A stretch of 64,000 nt of DNA from positions 15,736,001 through 15,800,000 of the forward strand of contig CM067541.1 in NCBI GenBank assembly GCA_034509755.1, in the 5' to 3' direction. This DNA is from Anisodus tanguticus. Taxonomy: Eukaryota > Streptophyta > Magnoliopsida > Solanales > Solanaceae. Position numbers and translations under genes: made by a program. The notes beneath the pieces were generated by a model. The model ran no database searches, was not told the DNA's origin, and saw only the letters and a program-made list of their open reading frames with translations. Positions 34,269 to 47,059 of the stretch are shown piece after piece (the stretch's first letter is position 1; each line of letters begins with the position of its first letter).

Positions 34269-36235
34269 ATCTAATACTAGTAGTAATCTTACGAAAACTT
34301 TAGTTAGTAAAAATACTAAGATGGTCTAGACACTTGCTGTGTCATGGATGATACGATATCTGTATAATTATATTAATATCAAATAAATTCTTTTTTATTT
34401 TTCGTTTTCAACTGATCAAATCAATTCGAACTTCCCTTTTTCATAACCAATAATGTTTGTGCCTCAATTCATTACGTTTTCTCGAGATTTCTTAGGAGCA
34501 ACCATCAGCAAGGCAATGACATCATATGCACGCATGCACTGTTGATTTTGGCTGAACCTTCAAACTAGGGGATTTTTAGAGTAAAACTTGCTGAATCAGT
34601 GCTTTTTTCCTTTCACTGCTGAATCTTGTTTGACTAATCTTAATTATGTTATCACCAAGGGTATAATGAGATACGTTAATGATATCTCGACCTCCACCTT
34701 AATTTGATCAGCATAGTAGAGTTTGAGCTTTGAGAATTGATAAATTTGGGTAGGAATTGGAGCACTTCCGCTTAATCAATTCTAATTAATGAGCACTACG
34801 TTGCGTGCACAAATATTCATTACTCGAGCCAATTGTACTTACCAGATATCATATAGTTATAAAAAAAACAATGAGTTAATTTAATTGGTTTATATGAAAG
34901 GTTTGAAGTATTGTGCATAGTAACGTTTTACACCATCAAATTTAGTTGATCTATAACAATATGTAATTTTCATCGCAAATCTGCTATCGTCGGAAAATGA
35001 ATAATTATCTGCTACATTAGTAATTAAATTGTATACACAAAGGTTCTTTATACTTTCACTATATTATAATTTAAAGTGTTTGTATACCTATATTATATTT
35101 CATGTTCATACAGGAGCTTGTAATTCCCATTACATAAGCTAATGTCATGATTTGCTTCTTTCCTCTGCTTAAGTCATCTTATTTTGAAAAAAGACACAGA
35201 ATTAGGTAAATACTGCCAAAAGAATTCCTCAATGAAACTTTCAATTCACACTTGACTGTATCTATTTCGTTATTCTTCACTTTTGTCTTATCCAAACCAT
35301 CAAATTAGTTTAGAAGAATATAAAAGGATATGTACTTTTTGATTGCTAAATCCAGTACTACGAGTCTAGATTTGGGATAATTTAATTAAGAGAACTAACA
35401 ACATTTTTGTAAGGATAATCTTATACCTCCTCATTATTTAATCTAAAACTACTATACGAAAGCGCTTACGTATTGACACATATACTCCTTACAGGAATTT
35501 TTCGTATATCTATACGTATAAAACTTCATTATACGTGGAGGTTGACTCATTGACTAGTTGACGCAAGGGGATACGTAAATCAGAAACATAGTGAGTTCAC
35601 ATCCATCTAATTCCCAGCCAATAAATCTTGGTATATGATTATTTATACATACAATATTAGGCAAATTAAGAACAAGTCCAAACGGAGTTAATTTGAAGTG
35701 TCCAAAACAAAGCTGTAAAGCTTCGTTTGTTTCTGCCTATTTTAATTTTTGACTAGACCAAGCTTACTAGTAATAAATAGTTCTATTCCGTTGAATTGAA
35801 GATAAGCACTGATCAACACATACGGATAGAATACAAAACAAGAATCAATATTTTATACAAGTGTGAACATCTCATGTAACGGATGAGCTCTTTCATTTGT
35901 TTCTTCCACACTATCTTTCTAAAGGAGTGTTCAACCTTGAGTAACTATTTATTTATGAATATAATGCCAAGAAAAAACGTCATATTTTACTCATATTATA
36001 TTAATTTCTTAGTCCTAGTTAAAACTTAGTAAAAGTATTTGCAAAAATTATGGATATTTATAAATAGAAAACAATATGACTCTGTCAAAACCGTCGAAAA
36101 TGGGGGACAACTCAAAGTCAGAAAGAGCTTCTTTTGAGGTCATGTGGTAAGAAAATGACCCGAGCATAGTTTTAACGTAACTTCACTAAATTATGTGTGT
36201 AAAAGATTTTTTACACTATTAATTTGTTTCAATCA
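34269..36235. other. Intergenic, no gene seen
   Basis: AT-rich, no recognised protein, RNA gene or element. Confidence 0.5.
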
Positions 36236-37275
36236 AAGCAGTACGGGAAGTAAATAAATATTACAAGTGTTCGAAAGGATAAACTAACAGCCAAGATTAT
36301 AATTGCCGCAAGCTTGTTGAGTCTTGAATTTTGATAACCTGAAATCATGAAACACTAAATCTGGATTGTTACAACTGTGGCTGAGTCGAGAGATGACTCT
36401 ATGTCTTTAAGACAAGATTGCCCCGTATATATGCTTTTACGTTAGCGGGCTATAGTCCTCCAAGATAAAACAACAACTAATCAACACTACAAAGCAAATA
36501 TGTTGATTCTGACGAAGAAAACAAATATGAAACGACTTGCTGAAGAATGAAAAATTTAGAGGAAAAGGAAGAGTTTCTGTTCTTTTCTTTCTCTCTACCG
36601 TTTCTGTATCTTTCTGCTCTCTTTTTTAATCTTCTCTTTTAATCCACTCCCTCAAATCTGTTTCAGGTCTCAATATATAGTGTTTAGGAGGAGGAGAGGT
36701 GTTAAGAGGTGTAATCATGGCCAGAAACATTTTGTAGTAAGTGCAAAACGTTTCAGATGGTTAATGTCATAAACTGTTGGCTTTCTGGCTGCTGACAGCA
36801 TTCCTGAAACTCTAGGGACCAAACTGTAAATACTAAACAGTTTGGGGTCCAAAAGATAATATCAGAAGTAGCCCAGAAGCCCAGCAGTCTGACGGGCGGG
36901 CGGCGGTGGCGCACATGTGGGGCTAGCCTCGAACCCAAGCACACCTAGGTCCTCCCTCCTTCAAACACATAGGTTACCCCTTGGGGTCCCAAACCTTTAT
37001 CCATTTTTTAGGCTTATAAAAAGAACAATTCTTCCTTTTCCCACCGATGTGGTAGATTTGTCCCACACCATATTTCCATGTCTCAAACACCTTACTTCGT
37101 GGACCAATATCTCTTTCATTTCTTAACGAAATTTAACGATCCTTGGCCCTACGGTCATCTACTCACTTAGTAGATTATGCACGTGTGAAGAGACAAAGCT
37201 CCAACATGCGAAATCCTAATGTTTAAGTCATTTAATATGGATGGACGCAACCCCACCAAAGACAAATTTCCAACA
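36236..37275 (-). mobile_element. Truncated relative of copia B: 5' LTR plus leader
   Basis: It matches copia B in order. AAAGCAGTACGGGAAGTA at 36236 equals 51156 (leader), GACTCTATGTCTTTAAGACA at 36395 resembles the LTR block near 51315, and AGGTCCTCCCTCCTT and CACCTTACTTCGTG near 36950 and 37085 equal the LTR end. The block ends TTTCCAACA at 37275, the LTR terminus. In minus orientation it is a 5' LTR plus about 100 bases of interior, with the rest lost. It is diverged from the copies at 45957-52357, so older. Confidence 0.75.
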
Positions 37276-38689
37276 TAACAACTAAGTAATTGGTCATAAT
37301 GCGTGAACAAGTTACTGTTGAAGACATTTGACCTTGTAAGTAATGACTTAGTACATTCTACTTTCAATTAATTAAAACAAGCACTTTTGATCTCTTTATT
37401 TGTAAATATTCACAAAGTTATCGTAACTAACAATTGTTTCATCACTTAATTATTGTTGTGTAATGTTAGATTTGCAATATTTCCCACATTTGACAATAAT
37501 ATAGTTGTAACGTATTTCAAATATAACATATTTCCTACATAAAGAGGTCAATAATCTACATTCAATTAATTGAATATTAAATACATTTCGTTGAATATTA
37601 AAAGGACTAAAATCAGAATTTATCAATATATCGAGAGATCAAAAATATTATTAATTCATTAAGTAATTAAAATTGTGCCCATTCTAACCGTTTAAATTGA
37701 AATGATTACATAATACAAAATAATATCGTAGCACACAGAATCATGAGTTATACTCCACCAATTACCTGAAAAAAAGTTTTCACGTGACGCTTGCTACAGC
37801 TAATACAAATTACATTGATATCATAAGTATTTTTTTACACAATTAATATATATAAATTAAGTACTGCGCGCACGACTACTTTCAAAAACCAACGACTCAA
37901 TACCGAATGCTTATCCAGAGGTCTCCAATAGATGAACTCATCATATGCAAATTTCAGTATGAATATGTTGACCTTCAATTTTGGAAGAGGATTCTTTCAG
38001 GTTTTCTATATTTGCGAGAAATAATAAAAAGAAAGCTGGTCTTCTTTCTCCCAGCTAAACTCCAAAAAAGATTAATTCGAAACTTTTAAAGGGAAAACTG
38101 AATTCCATAGTTTCTTTCACACATGCTAACGGCTACTTGACCATATAATTACTTTGACGTCACCTTCTTGTAAAAATAAAATTAACATGAGTACTTGAAA
38201 TTTATCACATTCTGATTACGTACGTAAATATATAGCTAAAAATATAAAAAATAGTGAAAAATGCGCTTATTTTGACAATTTAGAAGTTAAACTTAACGGA
38301 GTAGATTAACCTAAGCTATATCTTGAACGCCAAAATTATACATCGTTATATCAATTAAAAACATTAAGAAATCAAGATTCTTGAAAATGGGAAACTCACA
38401 CGGCAAGTACAATGACATTTTTAGCCCAAAAATGCAAAGGCGAGGACAATCCCCCCTCATGTAGTCGTCGGCCTTCCCCAGCTCCCTTGTTGCTTCTGTG
38501 AAGTTGCAAGTTCATGAGCAAATGAATGAAAAAACCATGTTCCTAAAAGAAAATTGCCCTCCTTGTTTTCTTTTCTTTGCTTCCCCGTCCCTTTGAACGG
38601 AAGTAATCATATTTTCCCTATACATATTGAAAAATTAATTTCACTAACAATAGAACTTATCTACATTTTCCGCCTATTATATCTTATGA
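37276..38689. other. Intergenic, no gene recognised
   Basis: AT-rich. The 60-codon ORF at 37907-38089 has no domain I know. Confidence 0.45.
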
Positions 38690-38724
38690 TCGACTGGTGG
38701 AGGAATGGTAAAGTTTAAGAGAAG

Positions 38725-40558
38725 GTGGAAGAGAAGAAAGCGGCGTATGTGAAATTGGTAGAAAGTGAGGATGATGTGGAGAAGTGGACGAATAGGGAAT
38801 TGTATAAGATGACGAGGAATGAGGAAAAGCTAGCGGTTACGGCGACGAAGATGGAGGCTTTTGAACGTCTGTATGTGAAATTAGAGGAAAATGCGAGGAT
38901 AAGAAGTTGTACAGACTAGTCAAGGCGAGGGATAAGAGGGCCGATGACTTGGATCACGTGAGGTGCATCAAGGACGAGGACGACAAAGTAGTGGTGGAGG
39001 ACGTGCATATTAGGCGGAGGTGGCAGTCTTACTTTCATAAACTCTTGAACGAAAAAGGAGATAGAGACATTATGCTGGGAGATTTGGAGTAATCTGGTAG
39101 TTACTGGGATTTTGGGTATTGTAGAAGCATTAAGGTTGAGAAGGTTAAGGTGTTGTTCGCAGGATGCGCAGGGGACGAGCGACCGGGCCTGATGAGACTC
39201 AGTTGAATTTTGGAAGAGCGCAGACAGCAGGTTTGGAGTGGCTGACTGAGTTGTTTAACGTCATTTTTAAGACGACGAGAATGCCCGAAGAATGGAGGTG
39301 GAGTACAATGATTCCATTGTATAAGAACAAAGGTGATATCTAGAGTTGCAACAACTATAAGGGTATCAAGCTGCTAAGTCACACTATGAAAGTTTGGGAA
39401 AAGGTCGTGGAGATGAGGGTGAGAAGATGTGTGTCTATTTCCGAGAACCAGTTTGGATTCATGCATGGGCGTTCGACTACAGAAGTCATTCATCTTATTA
39501 GGAGGTTGGTGGAGTAATATAGGGAGAGGAAGAAAGACTTACATATGATTTTCATCGACCTCGAGAAGGCATATGATAAAGTCCATGGGGAGGTTCTATG
39601 GAGATGTTTGGAGGCTAGAGGTGTACCTGTGGCGTATACTAGGACGATCAAGGATATGTACGATGGAGCCAAGACCAGGGTACGAACATTAGAAGGAGAC
39701 TCGGAGCACTTCCCAGTGATGATGGGGCTGCACAATGGATTAACTCTTAGCCCATTCCTATTTGTCTTGGTGATAGATGGACTGACGCGATAAATCTAAG
39801 GGGAGGTGTCATGGTGTGTTATTCGCAGACGACATAGTTCTGATTAATGAGACTTACAGTGGAGTGAACACTAAGCTGGAGGTTTGGAGACAGACTCTGG
39901 AGTCTAAAGGGTTCAGGTTGAGTAGGACCAAGACAGAATACTTGGAGTGCAAGTTCAGGAACGGGAGCAACATTGAGATAGGCGTGGAGACGAGGCTTGG
40001 TACTCAGGTCATTCCAAAGAAAGGAAGCTTTAAGTACCTCAGGTCTATTATCCAAGGGAATAAAGAGATTGATGACGATGTCACACCTTGTATTGGGGCA
40101 GAGTGGATGAAATGGAGGCTCGTATCTGGAGTCTTGTGCGATAAAAAGTGCCACTAAAACTTAAAGACTAGTTCTATAGGGTAGTGGTTAGATCGACTAT
40201 GTTGTATGGGGCGGAGTGTTGGCCGGCCAAGACTTCACACACCCAAAAGATGAAAGTTGCGGAGATGAGGATCCTGAGAAGGATGTGTGAGAATACAAGG
40301 ATTGATAGAATTATAAATGATGATATCCGAGACAGAGTGAGAAGCGAAATTGAGATGGTTCGGGCATGTTCAGAGGAGATACACCAATGCCCCAGTGCGG
40401 AGGTGTGAGAGGTTGGCTATGGACGGGTTCATGAGGGGTAGAAGTAGGCCGAAGAAGTATTGGGAGAGGTGATTAGACGGGATATGACGCATGTGCAACT
40501 TACTGAGGACATGATCTTAGATACGAGGTTATGGAGGACAAGGATTAAGGTGCAAGGG
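38725..40558 (+). pseudogene. RTE reverse transcriptase, broken
   Basis: Frames in order give KARDKRADDLDHVRCIKDED, RRWQSYFHKLLNEKGDRDIM, MPEEWRWSTMIPLYKNKGDI, then a TAG in place of the next codon, CNNYKGIKLLSHTMKVWEKV and NQFGFMHGRSTTEVIHLIRR. These are followed by MIFIDLEKAYDKVHGEVLWR, GLHNGLTLSPFLFVLVIDGL, LFADDIVLINE (catalytic FADD present), RTKTEYLECKFRNG and LYGAECWPAKTSHTQKMKVA. At the end are the fragments RRMCENTRIDR and GRSRPKKYWER. Stops include TAG near 39342 and TAA near 39517, with frameshifts near 38912, 39800 and 40150, so no intact protein. The family is certain because the catalytic boxes are unmistakable. Confidence 0.92.
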
Positions 40559-40868
40559 TAGTAGGCAGTCCATGTAGTCCTACTTACGCTTACAGAATGG
40601 TAGTTGTAGTGTTATTATTGTAGGCCCGCTTAGCCTATCATAATAGTAGGTGCAATATTGCTTTATAGTCCTCTGTCATTTGTTTTCTGCTGCTATGCGT
40701 TTTCTAGTGTACTTTATTTATCTTATTTACATGTGTTTGTTAATGCTTACTTTTTCAGAATGCACTATCATGACTTATTCGCTTTTGATACAAGCATTTT
40801 CATACCGCTTTAAATTTCTTGTTCGGGTCTGATCGTTTCTCTTGCTTTGACTGTGCTTGTGCTTTGTC

Positions 40869-40982
40869 TTGAGCCGAGGGTCTCTCGAAAATAGACACTC
40901 TACCTACCAATATAAAGGTAAGGTCTGCGTACACTCTACCCTCCCCAGACCCACATCGTGGGATTTCGTATGTTGTTGTTGT
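40869..40982 (+). repeat. 3' tail shared with Au-type SINEs
   Basis: GAGCCGAGGGTCTCTCG, AAGGTAAGGTCTGCGTACAC, TCTACCCTCCCCAGACCC and GTGGGATTTCGTATG lead to TTGTTGTTGTA. The reverse of 12786-12912 shows the same ordering. This tail is the recognition segment expected to be used by the RTE machinery. Confidence 0.8.
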
Positions 40983-42950
40983 ATCTTATGAGGGAGAAGA
41001 AAAATAAAAATAAAAATAAAAAATGTAAACCAGCCCATGAAAGATATGCAACATCCAGGTCCGTGTCGAACCTCACCCCACTACCGCAAGTCCAACTCTA
41101 CTCTTCACTACCCATTCACTTCACACATAAAAAATAAGAACAAAAAGGGATTAGTAGACTTTTAGCAGTTTTAGTTTGTCTTCTACTTTAAAATGCAATT
41201 TTGCAAACAAATTTCTTCTTTGACTTTTTTCTTGTTTTTTCTTCATATATTATTATAAACTTATCCAATATTTTTGTTTTTCCCTCCTCTCCCCAACTAC
41301 CTGGAAGAGGTTGCTTGCACCGATTCACCAACATTTTGTTATTTGTAAAAGTGATAAGTAAATAAGCCTATTCACTAACATATTTTACATGACATTGCTT
41401 GCGCCATGCCTACACCACATATTTAGGGAAGGAAATCAACTCGCGGATGTCTAATATGAGGGTAATTGGGTGACAAATGAGCGGTTAAGACAGAATTTGA
41501 GTGGATAAAAATAGACTAAAATAATTAAACGGATCATTTGCCCAATTTTGTTCAAAAGTTAGTTGGATTAAGTGAGCTGGTCAAGATATTTAAATAATGA
41601 ATTATAGTTCAATCCTCTTAACTCTTAATTACTAAGTTTTAGTTTTTTGTTTATATCTTTAAAATTTAAAACTTTTCTTCTTCTTTATTATAGGTATATA
41701 TAAATATATCAAATAAAAAATTATTTAAATATTTTGACAATTTTTTTTATGAGTCAATTTGAGCTCAAATCAGCCCGACTTTTACGGGTCAAGATGACTG
41801 GGTAATAAATGGACGGATCAATTAGAAGGATATGTTTTTGAAAATTGAGCTTGAAATTATCACATGAGGAGGCTAATGTAGCTAGAAATTAAATGTTTAT
41901 GCAACACCTCATCTTGTCAAGGATTAACTCTGATGTACAAATTGCATCTGTTCATATTTAAATTGGCAAAAATAAATGGTGATTATTAGCTAACAAGTCC
42001 TAAAAATAGTACGGTTTAGGTTTATTTATGGAAGAATGACTAATGGAGAGAAGACGAACCCTACTTAAAAATCCTCTTAAATTAACCTAATCTAGATGCC
42101 CCCCTTACAAAGTTGATAATGAAGCAAGCATATTAATCATCCCTCTTTTTTTCTTCCTAGCCTATGACCTACCGTGGTCCAATTTTTAATTGAACTGACA
42201 TTTTTGTGTAACAAGAGTACATGAATATCCTAATTGCTGCCAATGCCGCTTTAACATTAATTTTTTCTGGCCCATGTATAGTCCTGATCACGTTTAAATC
42301 ACTAAACAATAACCTTGAGTATTTTTTATCTTGTTTTATTTTCTCTTTCTAGACTTTATAGACCACGTGAATGCCTTTAAATAACAAAACTGCTAATTTC
42401 AATTGATTAGATACCTGAAAATTGAAATTCACTCCTTTGATATCTATGTAATAGATACTCCATATACTAACATGTATCTATCAAACAACGGGTCAAAAGC
42501 CGGGTCAGGTTCACATTAGTCGAGTAGAAATAACGCCTTTTCAGCCCATCTTTAAAAAATAGTCTAGTTTCATAACTCATGACATTATCTTGGAGTTTTT
42601 CTTGTGGATCTTAAATCTCCAAGACAATGACTATTACACTTTTCTAGAAAAATACATTTCAAAAATTGTCTTTGATAAAGTGTTAGAGCAAATAAGAACT
42701 AATACCTATATAAATTTTGATTTAACTTATTTTCACTAACAATATAAATGAAATTTTACATAATTAATGGCCGTAACCTGCTACAGTATCAAGGGCTCGT
42801 ACTAAGCAAATGAAAAAGAAAATGCTGCTAGGCCAGAACTTGGTATACACTGCAATATATATACAACAAAAGAGAAAACTAAGTTCAACAAAAATGAGTT
42901 CCATTTAAATTTGTTAATGCGTCATAAATATCGTCAATTAGGATGAATGA
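40983..42950. other. Intergenic upstream of MYB, no gene seen
   Basis: AT-rich with no coding domain. It may contain distal regulatory sequence of the MYB gene, but no element stands out before 42951. Confidence 0.5.
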
Positions 42951-43350
42951 CACGTGGTATAGTGAGGCGAAAATGTAAAAAAAAAGAAGATTAACTAAGC
43001 ATAAGCAAACAGATTGACTTTTTAGTTTTTGCAAGCAAAAGAGTAAATGCTCAATGCTTTCCACATTTGACTCTTTAAAGAATAGCCCTTTTTACCCTCT
43101 CTTCATCTTTGGCCAGCGTAACAACACACCTTCGACTTTTCTATATATCCCTTTCTCTTCTCTCTTCTCCATTTATTTTTTTATATATATAGACATGGAC
43201 CCCCTTGGCTTAGACCCTTGTCTCAACATTTCTTCATAGTAGTTTCAATTATGTCCTATATAGATAGCTAGAGAAAGAAGCAAGAAAATCAAGTCCTTTT
43301 CTTTTTGTTTCAAATTAAAAAAAAAAAAAAATTGCTCTTTGGTATTAGAA
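42951..43350 (+). promoter_or_regulatory. MYB promoter and 5' leader
   Basis: A G-box/ABRE core, CACGTGG, lies at 42951-42957, 400 bases before the start codon. TTGACTTTTT (43014) and TTGACTCTTT (43068) are W-box-like words. CTATATATCCC at 43141 is the best TATA box, followed by a CT-rich stretch (43150-43170) as in many plant core promoters. A 14-codon upstream ORF lies in the leader. A G-box/ABRE agrees with abscisic-acid control reported for subgroup 1 MYBs, but this is inferred. Confidence 0.5.
43195..43239 (+). CDS. Upstream ORF of the MYB leader, 14 codons
   Basis: ATG at 43195 opens a frame MDPLGLDPCLNISS and ends at TAG 43237-43239, 111 bases before the MYB start. It lies downstream of the likely TATA box at 43141, so it is probably transcribed. 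It could lower MYB translation. Conservation is not known. Confidence 0.4.
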   Translation: MDPLGLDPCLNISS

Positions 43351-45099
43351 ATGGGAAGGCCACCTTGTTGTGAAAAAACTGGGGTGAAGAAAGGACCATG
43401 GACTCCAGAAGAAGATATCATTTTGGTTTCATACATTCAAGAACATAACCCTGGAAATTGGAGAAATGTTCCCACTAATACTGGTAAACTTTTTGCACCT
43501 CTAACCTTTTTTTCTCTTTAATTATTTTTGGCTTTTTGGGGGTTGGTTGAAATCATTAAATATGTGTAATTAATTTTCTGCAGCTCCATCACAGCTTCTT
43601 GATTGAACAATGAATATATGCCATTTAATTTGATCGACTTTTATTTTTTAATTTTATCTTTTTTGTTTTTTTTCCCAGGTTTGCTAAGATGCAGCAAGAG
43701 TTGTAGACTCCGATGGACTAATTATCTCCGGCCGGGGATCAAACGTGGAAACTTCACCGAACATGAAGAGAAAATGATTATCCACCTGCAAGCTCTTCTT
43801 GGCAATAGGTACTCAAAAAAATCAACCTTTAAAAAAGCTTATCATCATCTGTTTATTTTTGTATTTTTTGGTGTTTAGGGTTAGATCCAAAAAACTTTTA
43901 TATGTTGAGAAATCAAGGTTTATAGCCTTATGGTATCGGTGAGAGTGTCACACACATTATGTGTGATTTCAATTTTCACTACTCCTTTCTATATTCTCCG
44001 ATCACCCTAAATCCAAATTTTTTTAACATGAATACCTTATTTCACTAAAAAAAAATGGAACTAGTTATGAACTTCGTCGTTGATCTATCGCTAAATTACT
44101 CATAGGCTATAGCTAACAGAATTCTTTGATAATGAGTTTGTTGTTTAGCTTTAGAATTTGTCCGTCGCTAATTCCATTTCTTTTTTGTAGTGTTTAGTTA
44201 ATTTTGTAGCACTTGGGGTGAGATCTTAAATTTTTATATTGAAACTACTAAGATTTGTTGTGTGTTTATGGTGTAGATGGGCAGCTATAGCTTCATACCT
44301 TCCACAAAGAACAGACAATGATATCAAGAATTATTGGAATACTCATTTGAAAAAGAAGCTTAATAATAATAAGAAGGTTGAAGGCCATGATGATCATGAT
44401 CATGAGAATAATCATCAAGAAGGAAAGCCAACATCATCATCATCTCAATCAAAAATCTCAAAAGGTCAATGGGAAAGGAGGCTTCAAACAGACATTCACA
44501 CTGCTAAGCAAGCACTTTGTGAGGCTTTATCACTCAACACTGAAAATAATAATCCCATTCCTGAGGAACAACAACCAGCAGTTCAAACATCTACTACCTA
44601 TGCGTCCAGTGCTGAAAATATTGCTAAGTTGCTTCAAAATTGGATGAAAAATTCACCCAAATCGTCGTCGAGTAGTTCCAAAATTACTCAAATGTCCTTG
44701 AACAACAGTTTATCAATCGGTGCAGTTTCGAATTCTAGCCCTTGTGAAGGGACCGTAAATGTTACAACTGGACAAGGTTTGGACTCGCTGTTTAGCTTCA
44801 ATTCATCTAATAATTCGGATGTTTCGCAATCCGTGTCGGTCGATGAGGGTGGAAATTTCAGTACACCTGAGAATAATAATGCTGGGATTTTCCAAGTTGA
44901 AAGCAAGCCAAATTTTCCTGATTTCAAGGCAGAAAATGGGAAATTTCAAGAGGAGAGCAAGCAAAATATGGAGACACAAGTGCCTTTAACTTTGCTGGAG
45001 AAGTGGCTGTTTGATGATGCTAATGCACAAACACAAGAAGATCAGTTAATGGGAATTGGAATGGGAATGGCTATGGGTGAAACTACTGATTTGTTTTGA
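43351..45099 (+). CDS. R2R3-MYB transcription factor, subgroup 1 (MYB306/MYB96-like)
   Basis: Three exons, 43351-43483 (133 bp), 43679-43808 (130 bp) and 44277-45099 (823 bp), with GT-AG introns at the canonical R2R3-MYB sites, give 361 residues. The start MGRPPCCEKTGVKKGPWTPE is the usual N-terminus. R2 (about 14-65) has its three tryptophans (GPW, GNW, LRW) and R3 (67-117) has F, W and W (GNF, NRW, NYW). After the domains comes GQWERRLQTDIHTAKQALCE (about 151-170), the subgroup 1 signature shared by AtMYB30, 60, 94, 96 and snapdragon MYB306. TLLEKWLFDD lies near the C-terminus. Relatives bind DNA in the nucleus and control cuticle wax, drought and ABA responses or stomata; the exact member is not fixed. 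The middle is serine- and asparagine-rich. No lesion is seen. Confidence 0.96.
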
Positions 45100-45956
45100 A
45101 GAAATAAAGAGAAATACTACTAGGAAGGAAATGTACTACTCCTAGTAAATATTTCTTCAAAACAACTTAACAGTTTCAGGTTGATCTTGTAATTTGGGTA
45201 TTTTAATTAGTTGTTACTTGTTAGTAAAGGAATATGTTCCTTTATAGTTAGAATTTGGACTCCATAGGTTTTATTTACTTTATAGCCTGAGCAGATCTAA
45301 AAATTCTGATATTTGCAACTGCATAAAGTGTATATTCTATGTAATCTTTAAACCTCCATATGTATAAGTTAGGAATAATGAACCTCCGCAGTACTCTTTT
45401 AAGAGCTTCAATTGTTTGCATTTTGGGTTCAATTTTTGTGAGTTTCTGAGCGACCTAACTTGAAATGCTTCCAAGTCCCAAGATGAAATGGATCATATGT
45501 TATTAAAAACGCAAGATCAACAATAAAAATGTCTCCGTTATAAATAAATTACGGTCAACTATATGAATCTTCATTGTTCATATTCCCAATTTAAATTCAT
45601 TGATGTCCAATAGTACATCATGTTTGACAAGTCCTTTAGGTTGTGTATTTGTATTAATTTCTTCTTCTCCTTTTTTGTTTCCCCATCCCTTTGTTTTGGC
45701 TATTAATTGTTCTTCTGAAACTCCTCCAGTTCTTTGGATCTCAATTCTCAACATAGATGATGAAGTCACATCCTGGCTCTATCAATTGCCATTAATAGGT
45801 AGTTTATCTTCACCACATAATGACAATGCACCGAGCAACTAGGTACTGTTTTTGACTTTCTAAACCTTTTGATTTCATAAATCTTGTCGAGAAAGCAACG
45901 GTTGAGCAGAATATTTAACTTATATAAATCGATAAAAAGAATTATACTGTAGTTGT
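45100..45956. other. MYB 3' UTR and spacer
   Basis: The first few hundred bases hold the MYB 3' UTR. ORFs at 45578-45842 on either strand show no domain. The GTTGT target duplication of copia B ends the stretch (45952-45956). Confidence 0.5.
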
Positions 45957-47057
45957 GTGAAATTACGATTTTGTTGAAGGCGAAAAATGGAAAGCGGTTT
46001 ATCTTTGAGTCGAGTGTGGCACTCTGTCCTTAAGACAATATTGCCCGTATGTATCCTTTATACGTCTGGACAATTTGTCTCCCAAGATAAAACAGCAATG
46101 GAACCCTTGAGCAAAGGAAACTCAAGAGCTACGAAGTGAAGAATATTGAGTAACGAAATGATGCTTGGAAGTTGTAGGAAGAAAACTATTTTGTTGTGTA
46201 TTTTCGTGCCTTTGTTTTTCAGCATCTGTTCACGTATTTTCGTTCATATGTCTTGGTGCTCAACAATGGTGTAAGGGGGTGTTTATATAGGTGAGGGAGG
46301 GGCTGAAAAGCGCCTCCATAATAGCCAAATAATGGCCATTATGGAGGTAGTAAAGCCACCAACATAAATGGTGAAAGACCAACGGATTTGGCCATTATAG
46401 GAGGAGTAATTCAGCCAAAATAAATGGTGAATTGAGTGTGGCATTTCTGTTTTTGACCGTCGAAATTCGATTTTCGGAAACTTCGGGGACCAAAGCGTAC
46501 ATCTTGAAACTTCGGGGACCAAAGCGCACATACGAAAGAATTCGGTCCAAAGCGTATATACGAAACTTCGGGATCAAAGCTGTACTTCGCACGGCAAAGT
46601 TTTCGACCCAAAAAGATAATATCGAGAAGACCCGCGGCCACGGCCGTGAACCGGAAGCCGGACGGGACGGGACGGGGGGCGGCGGTGGCGCGCGTGTGGT
46701 CTTTCCTCGAACCGAAGCACATCTAGGTCCTCCCTCCTTTAAACACATGGGATACCCCTTGGGGTCCCAAACCCCAAACCAATTTCGAGTCTTATATACA
46801 CAACAATTCTTTCTTCTCTACCGATGTGGGAGAATTACACACAATACCACACTTTCCATGCTTCAAACACCTTACTTCGTGAACCAATATCTCTTTCATT
46901 ACTCAATGAAATTTGACGATTCTTGGCCCTACGGTTATCTACGTACTTAGTAGATCATGCATGTGTGAAGAACCGGATTCTCCAACATACGTTACACTAG
47001 TGTTTAAGCCGTTAAAGTTGGTCGGTCGCAACTCCCGCCAAAGGCAAATTTCCAACA
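45957..47057 (-). repeat. 3' LTR of copia B
   Basis: It matches 51258-52357 almost throughout, with small indels. On the minus strand CCTATATAAACACCCCC (46270-46300) is a good TATA box. Plus-strand ORFs here, including one of 172 codons at 46432, are chance. Confidence 0.9.
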
Positions 47058-47059
47058 AT

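Larger units (their letters stand above)
38690..40982 (+). mobile_element. RTE-clade LINE, 5'-truncated
   Basis: The plus strand carries an RTE-type reverse transcriptase and a characteristic tail ending TATGTTGTTGTTGTA without a poly(A). The endonuclease domain is absent, so the copy begins within the open frame near the sequence EKWTNRELYKM, as expected from incomplete reverse transcription. No target duplication was resolved. Confidence 0.85.

Noticed and set aside
45578..45842. Possible small genes on both strands after MYB
   Set aside because: No domain, no clear promoter, and overlapping frames of similar length on both strands.
46432..46950. 172-codon ORF in the copia B LTR
   Set aside because: It is inside an LTR; the copy at 51.7-52.3 kb breaks the frame.
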